Assembly (NCBI GenBank): GCA_018817365.1
Contig: JAHISY010000025.1
Coordinates: 1 to 20,147, forward strand
From: Patescibacteria group bacterium
GTDB taxonomy: Bacteria > Patescibacteriota > Gracilibacteria > JAHISY01
Length of the DNA: 20,147 bases
Direction of reading: 5' to 3'
Both the position numbers and the translations under genes were made by a program. Shown here one piece after another: positions 12,637 through 19,897 of the stretch (position 1 is its first letter; every line of letters starts with the position of its first letter). A model generated the notes under the pieces. It ran no database searches. It was not told the DNA's origin and was given only the letters and a program-made list of their open reading frames with translations.

Positions 12637-13338
12637 TTATTCTTCCAAAATCTCCGCGACCAATTTCTGAATATTTTCTCTATCCACTTCTTCATTGCCA
12701 GTAATTTCGATTTCCAGTCCGGCCAATGTTGCTGAAGCCTTGATCAGTTCGGTACCGAGTTTATCGGGTTCATTACCACTGTTATCCAAAATTGCTTTTA
12801 TGCCTTTCACAATACCGATTTTCATCCAGTCCATTTGCTTTTTGATAATCGCCGCGACATTTTTCAGAACCTCTTCTTCGGTTCTTCCTAGACCTAATTT
12901 TTTTCCTAGTTCGATACCTAGAGCATTGGACCCTTTATCACATGCCACATACTTAAAATATTCGTGTAGCTCCATCGCCCCCGCCTCCACGATTTGTTTG
13001 TCACTCCACAAAAATGGAGTTTCTTTTTCTACCAGAACCTCTGGTACAAGTTTCTCGCTGATCTCGCCGCCGCCTGCTCCGCTTTCCGCGGATTTGGTTT
13101 GCGCCGCGATGTATTCTTCTCCTAGAATCGCCGCGACATTTTTCCGAATCTCTTCCTCGGTTTTTCCTAGACGTACTCCTTTCCCCAATTCGACACATGC
13201 TATGGTGCTGTATTTGCGCTTAAGCGGGTCTTGACTGTCATCCGCGCACTTGAAATAACTGCTCACATTTTTTGCCGCCTCGATTTGCGCTGGGGTGTAA
13301 TTTTTTCCATCGGAAGTGGTTTGACTTTTCTCAACCAT
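12637..13338 (-). CDS. Repeat-module protein, 233 aa, unknown function
   Basis: I do not recognise the family. It contains two clear copies and one decayed copy of a module of about 50 residues. Copy 1 (19-76) ends VELGKGVRLGKTEEEIRKNV, then AAILGEEY; copy 2 (115-168) has GIELGKKLGLGRTEEEVLKN, then VAAIIKKQ; copy 3 (173-232) has AGLEIEITGNEEVDRENIQK, then LVAEILEE. Copies 1 and 2 share 42 of 46 bases at 13127-13172 and 12848-12893, so the duplication is recent or conserved. The linker 80-105 is Gly/Ser/Glu-rich. There is no signal peptide or membrane helix. Each module is predicted as two helices around a basic LGKGxRLG turn. It begins 33 nt after rbfA, so it may be co-transcribed with it. 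Confidence 0.8.
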   Translation of the reverse strand: MVEKSQTTSDGKNYTPAQIEAAKNVSSYFKCADDSQDPLKRKYSTIACVELGKGVRLGKTEEEIRKNVAAILGEEYIAAQTKSAESGAGGGEISEKLVPEVLVEKETPFLWSDKQIVEAGAMELHEYFKYVACDKGSNALGIELGKKLGLGRTEEEVLKNVAAIIKKQMDWMKIGIVKGIKAILDNSGNEPDKLGTELIKASATLAGLEIEITGNEEVDRENIQKLVAEILEE

Positions 13339-13363
13339 AATTTTTGGGGTTAAAAAAATTAAG
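13336..13363 (-). promoter_or_regulatory. Duplicated 28-nt leader, copy 2
   Basis: Lies between the rbfA stop and the ATG of the 233-aa gene and occupies most of the 33-nt gap. It differs from copy 1 (12554-12581) at one base. Because it is inside an apparent operon, it may act on translation, or be an internal promoter. Confidence 0.6.
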
Positions 13364-13371
13364 AGTGAAGT

Positions 13372-13698
13372 TTAGGATTTTTCTTCCAGTTTCTCCAACT
13401 TTTCCAAAATCTCTCCGCTTCGATCAAGCTCCAAAATAATTTTCGGAACTTTTTTCATCACGAGTTTGCGGTTCAATTCCCGCTGTATTTTTGAAATAAC
13501 TTTTCGCGCAACCTCGTCGAATTGATGCGAGTTTCGCATCACCCCCACCCCCACTTTCGCGCTGTCGAAGCCGTGCGCGACTTTTATCCACACCACATTT
13601 ACCAATCCAAATTTTTTCACAGGAAAATAAAAGGGGAGGAGAAGCGCGATTTCCCGCGCGAGGAATTTTTCGAGTTGGATTTTTCGCGAGAAATTCAT
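13372..13698 (-). CDS. rbfA: Ribosome-binding factor A
   Basis: Assists late maturation of the 30S subunit and 16S rRNA 5' end processing. The 108 aa have the RbfA layout: an N-terminal helix (FSRKIQLEKFLAREIALLL), the strand VNVVWIKVAHGFDSAKVGVG (34-53; V-x-V-x-x-S/H-x-D-x-x-x-A pattern), a middle helix ISKIQRELNRKLVMKKVPKI with the KxxP-type turn, and the closing strand IILELDRSGEILEKLEKLEE. The length is normal. It follows a 53-aa gene by 9 nt and precedes the repeat-module genes. Sequence identity to typical RbfA looks modest by eye, but the pattern and length agree. The pre-start bases (ATCCTCAC) are not Shine-Dalgarno. Confidence 0.85.
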   Translation of the reverse strand: MNFSRKIQLEKFLAREIALLLPFYFPVKKFGLVNVVWIKVAHGFDSAKVGVGVMRNSHQFDEVARKVISKIQRELNRKLVMKKVPKIILELDRSGEILEKLEKLEEKS

Positions 13699-13707
13699 GT
13701 GAGGATT

Positions 13708-13869
13708 CTAGTTTTTCTTTTCCGAAACTCCCAAAACGCCGATTCTTTTGATGGCTTCTCGGGAAATCCATCGAATAAATTTTCCCAACTCAAGTCCCAA
13801 GTGCACGATGTTTTTTATAGGAGGGTCGAGTTTACTCAAACTTTCTTCAATGTGATCTTCTGTTTCCAT
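13708..13869 (-). CDS. Small protein, 53 aa, upstream of rbfA
   Basis: An ATG-to-TAG frame of 53 codons with sensible composition: acidic N-terminus (METEDHIEESLSKLD), a hydrophobic middle (IKNIVHLGLELGKFIRWISR) and a basic tail (EAIKRIGVLGVSEKKN). It begins next to a plausible promoter and ends 9 nt before the rbfA ATG, so it is the first gene of that operon. One amphipathic helix spans about residues 17-43. I do not recognise it. Support is the intact frame, operon position and promoter; there is no family evidence. It could be a ribosome-associated small protein, but that is a guess from context. Confidence 0.6.
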   Translation of the reverse strand: METEDHIEESLSKLDPPIKNIVHLGLELGKFIRWISREAIKRIGVLGVSEKKN

Positions 13870-13889
13870 GAAATTTTTTTAAGTACTGC

Positions 13890-13917
13890 ACTTTACCATC
13901 TCATTAAAATTTTGCAA
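13890..13917 (-). promoter_or_regulatory. Promoter of the 53-aa/rbfA operon
   Basis: On the minus strand, TTGCAA (13912-13917), 16-nt spacer, and TAAAGT (13890-13895) preceded by TGG (extended -10 form). The expected start near 13883 gives a leader of about 14 nt. It is divergent from the fmt box at 13931. Confidence 0.45.
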
Positions 13918-13930
13918 ATCTTTTTTCGTG

Positions 13931-13936
13931 TAAAAT
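13931..13936 (+). promoter_or_regulatory. -10 box TAAAAT, 6 nt before the fmt GTG
   Basis: TGTAAAAT is followed by TTTCCC and the GTG at 13943. As with comF, a GTG start with pyrimidine-only pre-start bases rules out a Shine-Dalgarno interaction. No consensus -35 at 17 nt is seen. Confidence 0.5.
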
Positions 13937-13942
13937 TTTCCC

Positions 13943-14869
13943 GTGGCTAAAAAACTCAAAATCGCGTTCGCGGGGACTCCTGAATTTGCGATTCCGAGTT
14001 TACGGAGTTTGATCGCAGACGAAGGAATCGAGGTCGTCGCGGTTTTCACGCAGCCGGATCAATCCGCAGGGCGGGGGAATCGACTCACACCGCCGCCAAT
14101 TAAAATTTTCGCTGAGGAAAATGGGATTCCGGTTTTTCAAAAAAAAATCGACGCATCAAAAATTCAAAAACTCAATCTCGATTTTCTCGCGGTCGTTGCG
14201 TTCGGGATGATTCTCCCGTCGGAAGTTCTCGAAGTCCCGCGATTCGGTTGCGTCAATCTTCACGCTTCGCTGCTTCCGAAATTTCGCGGCGCGTCTCCGA
14301 TTCAGTCCGCGATTCTTTCCGGCGAAGCGAAAACCGGTGTTTCGTTTATGCGGATTTCCGAGCAACTCGATGCGGGTGATATTTTTGCGCAATTTGAAAT
14401 TGAAATCGGGAAAAAAAATGCGGAGCAGCTGAGCGTGGAATTAGCAAAATTGGGAGATAAGTTTCCGGAAGTTTTGAAAAAAATCGCGCGCGGAAAATTA
14501 AAAGCGACCCCGCAAAATTCCGCCGAGGCGACAAGTTGCTCAAAAATTAGAAAAGCTGACGGTCGAGTTTCGTGGGAGGAAGATTCCGCGGAAATTATTT
14601 TGCGGAAGTTACGAGCCTTCGCGGGTTGGCCAAGCGTTTTCACTTCCTTTCAAGGAAAGATTCTGAAGCTTATCGAATTGGAAAGTTGGCAGTTGCCAGT
14701 CGGCAGTCGGCAAAATGGTGAAGTTTTCGCGGAGGATGGGAAGATTGGGGTGAAGGTGGTGGATGGGGCGATTGAACTAAAAAAAGTTCAGCTTGCGGGA
14801 AAAAAAGTTTTGCCGGCAGCGGAATTTGCGCGCGGTGAGCGGGGATTTGTTGGCGCTAAACTTAGGTAA
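13943..14869 (+). CDS. fmt: Methionyl-tRNA formyltransferase
   Basis: Formylates Met-tRNA(fMet) with 10-formyl-THF for translation initiation. The 308 aa contain KIAFAGTPEFAIPSL (6-20), FTQPDQSAGRG, then the active-site block VNLHASLLPKFRGASPIQSA (Asn, His) and the catalytic Asp in EQLDAGDIFAQ. The C-terminal OB-like domain (from about 205) has KIRKADGRVSWEEDS and RKLRAFAGWPSVFT. The segment WQLPVGSRQNG (about 249-259) interrupts this domain and is encoded by a 28-nt heptamer array. GTG 13943 is the only start at the family N-terminus. The stop TAA is directly followed by the ATG of the next gene, so the two are probably coupled. Confidence 0.97.
   Translation: MAKKLKIAFAGTPEFAIPSLRSLIADEGIEVVAVFTQPDQSAGRGNRLTPPPIKIFAEENGIPVFQKKIDASKIQKLNLDFLAVVAFGMILPSEVLEVPRFGCVNLHASLLPKFRGASPIQSAILSGEAKTGVSFMRISEQLDAGDIFAQFEIEIGKKNAEQLSVELAKLGDKFPEVLKKIARGKLKATPQNSAEATSCSKIRKADGRVSWEEDSAEIILRKLRAFAGWPSVFTSFQGKILKLIELESWQLPVGSRQNGEVFAEDGKIGVKVVDGAIELKKVQLAGKKVLPAAEFARGERGFVGAKLR
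14686..14713. repeat. Heptamer array TYGGCAG x4 inside fmt
   Basis: Units: TTGGCAG, TTGCCAG, TCGGCAG, TCGGCAA, exactly 28 nt, in frame within the C-terminal domain of Fmt. It is the closest match to the array inside truB. It is not at a gene end, so here it has become or replaced a surface loop of the protein. Confidence 0.85.
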
Positions 14870-15988
14870 ATGTTATTAAAACGAACTGATCTCGAAAAGC
14901 GCGAGCGGGAAATGCTTGCGCCGTACGCTACTTTCTCCGATTCCGCGAAGCGGGAGCATCCTGATTCTCAAGACGAATTTCGCACGCAATTTCAGCGTGA
15001 TCACGCGCGTATCATTCATTCTAAAGCATTCCGCCGGCTGAAAGGGAAAACACAAGTTTTTGTGGCACACTACGGCGACCATTACCGCAATCGTCTTACC
15101 CATACGCTCGAAGTTTCTCAAATCTCGCGTAATCTTGCGCGGAATCTCGCGGTAAATGAGGATCTCGCCGGCGCAATCGCGCTCGCGCACGATCTCGGTC
15201 ACACCCCCTTCGGTCACGCTGGTGAAGGGCGGTTGAATTCACTCCTTCAAAAATTTGGCGAAAGCTTCGAGCATAACAGGCAGTCGCGGCGGATTCTCAC
15301 GACTCTCGAGAAAAAATATGTTGGTTTCGACGGGCTGAATCTCACCTTCGATTTACTCGACGGTTTGGCGAAACATTCCACGCCGTACGATTTCGCCGAA
15401 AATTCCAACGAGCAGCCTTCTCTTGAGGCGCAGATTGTCAATCTCGCTGACGAGATTGCCTACACCAATCACGATCTCGATGATGGTTTGCGGGGGAAAA
15501 TTTTTACGCGGGCGGATCTGAAAAATTTAAAAATGTGGGAAAAGGCGATCAAAAAAGTAAATGCTAATTTACCCGATGAAGCTTTCAGTCATCGCGCCGT
15601 GAGTGCGATTATCGACTTACTCACCACTGATTTGTTGCGGGAAACTTCAAAAAATTTGAAAGAAAATAAAATTAAAAGCTTAAATGAGATTAAAAGTTTC
15701 CGCGAAACACTCGTGAGTTTTTCTCCCTCCACTCAAAAAGATTTAGATGAGCTCCGCGAGTTTCTTCGTGCTAAATTTTATCTCCACCCGGAAGTCAAAA
15801 AATTGAGCGAGCGGGGAGCCGATCTGCTCGAAAAACTTTTCACTTCAATTTTCAAAAAACCGGAATTACTGCCTGCCGAATTTACGGCGAAGCTGAAAAT
15901 GGATTCGCGAGAAATTGTTGTCGCAGATTTCGTAGCCGGGATGACAGATGATTTCGCGGAAGAATTCATAAAGAAAGTGAAAAAGTAG
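14870..15988 (+). CDS. dgt: dGTPase-like HD-domain dNTP triphosphohydrolase
   Basis: HD-superfamily enzyme expected to cut dNTPs, classically dGTP, to the nucleoside and triphosphate. The 372 aa show RDHARIIHSKAFRRLKGKTQ (43-62), the first metal-ligand His78 in RLTHTLEVSQISRNLARNL, H107-D108 in AIALAHDLGHTPFGHAGEG, and the fourth ligand Asp194 in VNLADEIAYTNHDLDDGL. Length and order match the shorter type-2-like dGTPases rather than the E. coli form. The ATG directly abuts the fmt stop. With dut, the window encodes two dNTP-pool enzymes. The stop codon lies in a heptamer array. Substrate preference cannot be read from sequence. Confidence 0.92.
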   Translation: MLLKRTDLEKREREMLAPYATFSDSAKREHPDSQDEFRTQFQRDHARIIHSKAFRRLKGKTQVFVAHYGDHYRNRLTHTLEVSQISRNLARNLAVNEDLAGAIALAHDLGHTPFGHAGEGRLNSLLQKFGESFEHNRQSRRILTTLEKKYVGFDGLNLTFDLLDGLAKHSTPYDFAENSNEQPSLEAQIVNLADEIAYTNHDLDDGLRGKIFTRADLKNLKMWEKAIKKVNANLPDEAFSHRAVSAIIDLLTTDLLRETSKNLKENKIKSLNEIKSFRETLVSFSPSTQKDLDELREFLRAKFYLHPEVKKLSERGADLLEKLFTSIFKKPELLPAEFTAKLKMDSREIVVADFVAGMTDDFAEEFIKKVKK

Positions 15989-16020
15989 AAGGTAGAGAAT
16001 AGAAAGTTGAAAGTTGAAAA
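15986..16020. repeat. Heptamer array TWGAAAG x5 over the dgt stop
   Basis: Units: TAGAAGG, TAGAGAA, TAGAAAG, TTGAAAG, TTGAAAA, 35 nt without interruption. The first three bases of unit one are the TAG stop of dgt. It is the first element of the 321-nt gap to mrcA, which also holds a hairpin, repeat copy A, a palindrome and the mrcA -10 box. Confidence 0.85.
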
Positions 16021-16031
16021 ACATTTGTCTT

Positions 16032-16055
16032 TTCCCTCTTTAGCAAAAGAGGGAA
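16032..16055. terminator. 10-bp hairpin after dgt
   Basis: TTCCCTCTTT (16032-16041) pairs perfectly with AAAGAGGGAA (16046-16055) around an AGCA loop. It is 44 nt downstream of the dgt stop. No U-tract follows on the plus strand; on the other strand the transcript would end in GACAAATGTTTTT, so termination is uncertain. Its right arm overlaps the start of repeat copy A. Confidence 0.5.
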
Positions 16056-16120
16056 GGCGAAGCAGGAGTTTGAAAAATTGAAAGTGGAAAGCAGAGTCGG
16101 AGATTTGCAAAGGCGAAGCA
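16051..16120 (+). repeat. 70-bp repeat, copy A (upstream of mrcA)
   Basis: Starts GGGAAGGCGAAGCAGGA and ends CGGAGATTTGCAAAGGCGAAGCA written as two pieces (CGGAGATTTGCAAAG, GCGAAGCA). It matches the reverse complement of 20072-20141 at about 61 of 70 positions without gaps. The first 17 and last 23 bases are identical. Part of the unit (AGAGACGGAGATTTG) recurs at 16171-16185. Confidence 0.85.
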
Positions 16121-16135
16121 TTTGCACGAAAAACC

Positions 16136-16165
16136 GTTAACCCCCTAGATATCTAGGGGGTTAAC
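16136..16165. repeat. Perfect 30-bp palindrome
   Basis: GTTAACCCCCTAGAT is followed directly by its exact reverse complement ATCTAGGGGGTTAAC, centred between 16150 and 16151, with no spacer. It lies 15 nt after repeat copy A and 145 nt before mrcA. It may be a dimer-binding operator, a cruciform-forming site or a resolution-type site; as RNA it would be a stable hairpin. A smaller hairpin (ATCCCG, TGAACG loop, CGGGAT) follows around 16199-16216. Confidence 0.85.
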
Positions 16166-16296
16166 TTTACAGAGACGGAGATTTGGATTTTGGAATTTAT
16201 CCCGTGAACGCGGGATTAAGATTTGGGATTTATTAATTCTTTCATCTCGCCAATCTCGAAAAATACAATGCCTATGAAGAATTGAGGCTGAAATGG

Positions 16297-16302
16297 TAAA
16301 AT
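16297..16302 (+). promoter_or_regulatory. Extended -10 box TGGTAAAAT, 7 nt before the mrcA ATG
   Basis: TG-G-TAAAAT (16294-16302) has the extended -10 form, which can work without a -35. It is followed by TCGGCAG and the ATG at 16310, the leaderless geometry seen at six other genes here. Confidence 0.5.
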
Positions 16303-16309
16303 TCGGCAG

Positions 16310-19300
16310 ATGGAAAATAAAATCAAGGCTTCGCTTTTCAGTCGGTTTCGAAAGAGACAGCAACAGGAAATTTCAAAGGGGAAGTGGTTGCGAAAAGGTT
16401 TGATTTTTGGTGGAATTTTGCTCGTAGGATTTCTTTTTCGCGTGTGGATTACCCTTGTCATTCTTCAAATTGGACAGTTTGTTTTCACCCCGATTCTTCC
16501 GAATATCGATGATGTCGACGCGCTTTTTGCTTCGCAGTCCACGATAATTTACGATCGCGAAGGGAGCGAGCTGTACACGATTCACGGAGATGAGAATCGT
16601 TTCGAAATTCCGTTTGAAAAGATTCCCGAAACGGTGAAGCTCGCGACGCTCGCGGCGGAGGATGATCAATTTTACAATCATCCCGGGTTCGACATCGACG
16701 GAATCATCCGCGCGATTCTCGGGGAGATGGGTTTCGATTTTATCGGCGGGGGTTCGACGATCACGCAACAATTTGTCAAAAACGCTTATCTTTCCCCCGA
16801 AAAAACTTACTGGCGCAAATTGCAAGAGCTGATGCTCTCGCTCAAATTTGAAAACAAATTCACCAAAAACGAGATTCTCGAAATGTATCTTAACCGTATT
16901 CCGTACGGCGGGAATGCGTACGGCATTCAAGCTGCCGCGCAAACTTTTTTCAACAAAAATTCGGAAGATCTCACTCTCGCGGAGGCGGCGGTGCTTGCCG
17001 CGCTGCCGCAGCGACCGTCGAAATATTCGCCGTACGGTCAGAATCGAGAATTTTTGATGGGGAGTTGCGGCAAAGTTTCCGCAGTCGAAGTCGTGGAGAC
17101 TATTGAAGCTGCTGAAAATTTAAAATTAAAAATCCGCGCGACGGGAGAAGTGTGGCTCAAAATTTCCGTTGACGGCGAGGTCAAACGTGAAGCGATTTTC
17201 AAAAGCGATGAGATTTTCGAGTCCTCATTCACCGAAGATTTCAACATCATCTCCGGCAACCAAAATTTCCAAATTCTCGTGAATAGGGAGGAGGTTGCCA
17301 CGAAAAATCAATCGAACTTCACCGCTTCGAAAAAAGATTTCGCGACAAAAATTGAAATAGTCGCGAACCAAAATTCGTGCGAGTCGATTGATGATCCCGA
17401 TTATGAGACAGGCAGAAAAGACTACGTTTTGCAGCGGATGCTTGGGCTCGGTTTCATTTCCGAGTCGGAATTTTCCGCAGCGTGGCGAGAATCGAATGAT
17501 TTGAAATTCACCGCGTATCGCGAATCAATTAAGGCTCCGCATTTCGTGTTTTTCGTGCGCGATATTCTCGAAGAAAGATTTGGCAAAGATGTCGTCGAGC
17601 GCGGCGGGTTGCGGGTTTTCACTACGCTCGAACCCGCGCTTCAAACAAAAGCCGAAGAATTAATCGCCGCGCAATTTCCGCAATCGGAAGATCCCGACGG
17701 GAATGTCGCATGGGGACACAACCGTTTTGACGCGACTAATGCTTCTCTCCTTGCGGTCGACAACGAAACCGGTCAGATTCTCGCGATGGTCGGCAGCCGC
17801 GATTATTTCGAGACGCTTCGCGAAGATGGTTATGGCAATGACGGCGCGACCAACTTGACGACGCGTCCGCGACAGCCGGGTTCGAGTTTCAAGCCAATCG
17901 CGTACGCCGCTGGTTTGAAAATGGGATTCACGCCCGCTTCTGTTTTTTGGGATGTCGAGACGAATTTTGGCGGGGCGGATGACTACACTCCGCAGAATTA
18001 CGACGGGACTTTTCTCGGACCATTGTCGATGCGGCGCGCAATCGGTTATTCGCGGAACATTCCGGCGGTGAAGATGGCGATTCTCGCGGGAGAACTCGCC
18101 GTAGTCGAGACGGCGCGCGAACTCGGGATTTCGAGCGTCTATTCTGATGAAAGGTACGGTCCGACGATTGCGCTCGGCGCGGCGGAAATTCCGATGAGCG
18201 AGATGGTGCGGGCGTACTCCGTTTTTGCGAATGGAGGGTATCTCACCGAATTCACGCCGATTCTCAAAATCACCGATTCGCGCGGCAATCTGATCGAAGA
18301 GTTTGAAGCGCCGCAAAAGTCTCTCGCGCTTGATCCAGCCGTGGCTTACCTCATGACGAATATTCTTTCCGATTCGAACTCGCGACCGGCTTCGTGGAAT
18401 CACTTTCTCAATTTGTCCGATCGACCGAATGGCGCGAAAACCGGAACGGCAAATAAAAAGATTTCCGAAGACAAAATTCTTCCCGGCGATGTCTGGACAA
18501 TCGGTTTCACTCCGCAGATTACCGCTGCCGCGTGGATGGGCAACAACGATGGCACGCCGATGAACACGAGCGGCACGGGACTGGCTTCTGCGAGTCCGAT
18601 TTGGAAGGATTTCATGGATTTCGCGCACGCGAATTTGCCGGTCAAAAACTTCAAAATTCCAGAAGGTATCGTGCAGCGGAGCGTTTCCCGATTGACGGGT
18701 AAATTGGCTTCCGCGACGACTCCGGTCGATCAGATCGTCGTCGAAACTTTTCTCGATTCGACTGTGCCGCTCGAAGTCGATGACGCATTCATCGAAATTG
18801 AAATTGACACGGTGAGCGGCAAACTGCCGAGCAGTCTCACCCCCGCATCCGCAATTATTAAAAAGAAATTCGTAAATCTCCACTCCGAGCGCGATTACGA
18901 TCCAGAGTGGGAAAAGCCGGTGCGCGCATGGCTCAAAAGATTCGCCGGCGAAAATTCTACGCTCGCGCCGCCGCCGACCGAGATTGACGATGTCCACACC
19001 GCTGCGACTGCGAAACAGTCTCCTTCGATTTCAATCATCGCTCCGGTCTCCGGCTCGACCGTCCAAAAGTCATCGATCGGAGTGTGGGTGGATGTCACCG
19101 CCGCCCACGGCGTCGAAAAAGTCGAGTATTTCCGCGACGGAGATCTCGTGGCGACCGCCCTCACTCCGCCGTGGAAAGGCGTGATACCCATTTCACTCCG
19201 CAAAAAAGACGGCGACCATGTGAACATCGCCGCAAAAATATTCGACAAACTTTTTTACACCGACACTTCTTCAGTCGAAGTCGTCGTCGGTGAGGACACG

Positions 19301-19897
19301 CAAATTCCGACAGTTCGCATTACCTCGCCCGCTGCCGATCAGCAAGTTTTTCGCGGGAGCACGCTGCTCGTGAAGGCGGATGCTTTCGACGCTGGCGGCG
19401 ACATTGAGAAGGTGAGTTTTTATCTCGATGGCAGCAAGTTTGCGGAAACTGAAAACACGCCGTACGAAACTCCTCTTATTATTCGCGATTCCCATCGTCT
19501 CGGCAGCCACACTCTCGAAGTTCGCGTCGAGGACACCGCGGGTTTTTCTGCGCGCGGTGAAGTTAACTTCGAAATAATCGAGGGAAGCGGCGGGGTGGAA
19601 GATTTCACAATCATCTTGCCGGCGCAGGACGCGCAAATTCCGCTAGAAAAAGCGCGCGTGGAGGTGGTGGCGCAAATCAATCGCGCGAAATTTGATCCCG
19701 AAAGAGTCGAGTTTATCGCGAAAAACATGGCTACCGGCGATCGCTTTACTTTTGCCACGATTGAAAATCCGGTCGGCGAGACCTTTTCGGCGGTGTGGGG
19801 GAATTTCACGGCGGGGAAGTACGAGCTTTATTTCAAGGCTCGCGACGCGAGCGGCAAAACAATTATTTCCGGTCGTAATTCTGTGGAGGTGAAATGA
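16310..19897 (+). CDS. mrcA: Class A penicillin-binding protein (PBP1A-like) with RodZ-like insert and three Ig-like domains
   Basis: Bifunctional peptidoglycan polymerase and crosslinker, anchored by one membrane helix (about 29-57) and acting outside the membrane. The GT51 glycosyltransferase (about 75-245) has catalytic Glu117 in AAEDDQFYNHPGFDIDG, GGSTITQQFVKN and LEMYLNRIPYGGNAYGIQAA. The transpeptidase (about 430-780) has S525-S-F-K528, S581-R-N583 and K710-T-G712. Between them, residues 262-340 resemble the RodZ C-terminal domain (DUF4115): IRATGEVWLKISVDGE, then SGNQNFQILVNREEV. Cys253 and Cys357 flank this insert. The C-terminus adds three bacterial Ig-like domains (about 905-993, 998-1092, 1097-1195). 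At 1195 aa it is far longer than the usual 650-850. The ATG is chosen from the basic pre-membrane segment and a -10 box 7 nt upstream. It is monocistronic. Confidence 0.95.
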   Translation: MENKIKASLFSRFRKRQQQEISKGKWLRKGLIFGGILLVGFLFRVWITLVILQIGQFVFTPILPNIDDVDALFASQSTIIYDREGSELYTIHGDENRFEIPFEKIPETVKLATLAAEDDQFYNHPGFDIDGIIRAILGEMGFDFIGGGSTITQQFVKNAYLSPEKTYWRKLQELMLSLKFENKFTKNEILEMYLNRIPYGGNAYGIQAAAQTFFNKNSEDLTLAEAAVLAALPQRPSKYSPYGQNREFLMGSCGKVSAVEVVETIEAAENLKLKIRATGEVWLKISVDGEVKREAIFKSDEIFESSFTEDFNIISGNQNFQILVNREEVATKNQSNFTASKKDFATKIEIVANQNSCESIDDPDYETGRKDYVLQRMLGLGFISESEFSAAWRESNDLKFTAYRESIKAPHFVFFVRDILEERFGKDVVERGGLRVFTTLEPALQTKAEELIAAQFPQSEDPDGNVAWGHNRFDATNASLLAVDNETGQILAMVGSRDYFETLREDGYGNDGATNLTTRPRQPGSSFKPIAYAAGLKMGFTPASVFWDVETNFGGADDYTPQNYDGTFLGPLSMRRAIGYSRNIPAVKMAILAGELAVVETARELGISSVYSDERYGPTIALGAAEIPMSEMVRAYSVFANGGYLTEFTPILKITDSRGNLIEEFEAPQKSLALDPAVAYLMTNILSDSNSRPASWNHFLNLSDRPNGAKTGTANKKISEDKILPGDVWTIGFTPQITAAAWMGNNDGTPMNTSGTGLASASPIWKDFMDFAHANLPVKNFKIPEGIVQRSVSRLTGKLASATTPVDQIVVETFLDSTVPLEVDDAFIEIEIDTVSGKLPSSLTPASAIIKKKFVNLHSERDYDPEWEKPVRAWLKRFAGENSTLAPPPTEIDDVHTAATAKQSPSISIIAPVSGSTVQKSSIGVWVDVTAAHGVEKVEYFRDGDLVATALTPPWKGVIPISLRKKDGDHVNIAAKIFDKLFYTDTSSVEVVVGEDTQIPTVRITSPAADQQVFRGSTLLVKADAFDAGGDIEKVSFYLDGSKFAETENTPYETPLIIRDSHRLGSHTLEVRVEDTAGFSARGEVNFEIIEGSGGVEDFTIILPAQDAQIPLEKARVEVVAQINRAKFDPERVEFIAKNMATGDRFTFATIENPVGETFSAVWGNFTAGKYELYFKARDASGKTIISGRNSVEVK

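Noticed and set aside
14156..14643. Minus-strand frames opposite fmt
   Set aside because: Fmt is intact with all catalytic residues; the opposite frames show no motifs and no start signals.
17660..18997. A 445-codon open frame on the minus strand opposite mrcA
   Set aside because: It is antisense to the intact transpeptidase domain and is rich in Arg, Ile and His, as expected from the complement of this codon usage. No family motif is seen.
1941..19897. Recoded UGA (code 25) as in Gracilibacteria
   Set aside because: Four genes stop at TGA just where their families end (for example dut right after motif 5), and no frame needs read-through.
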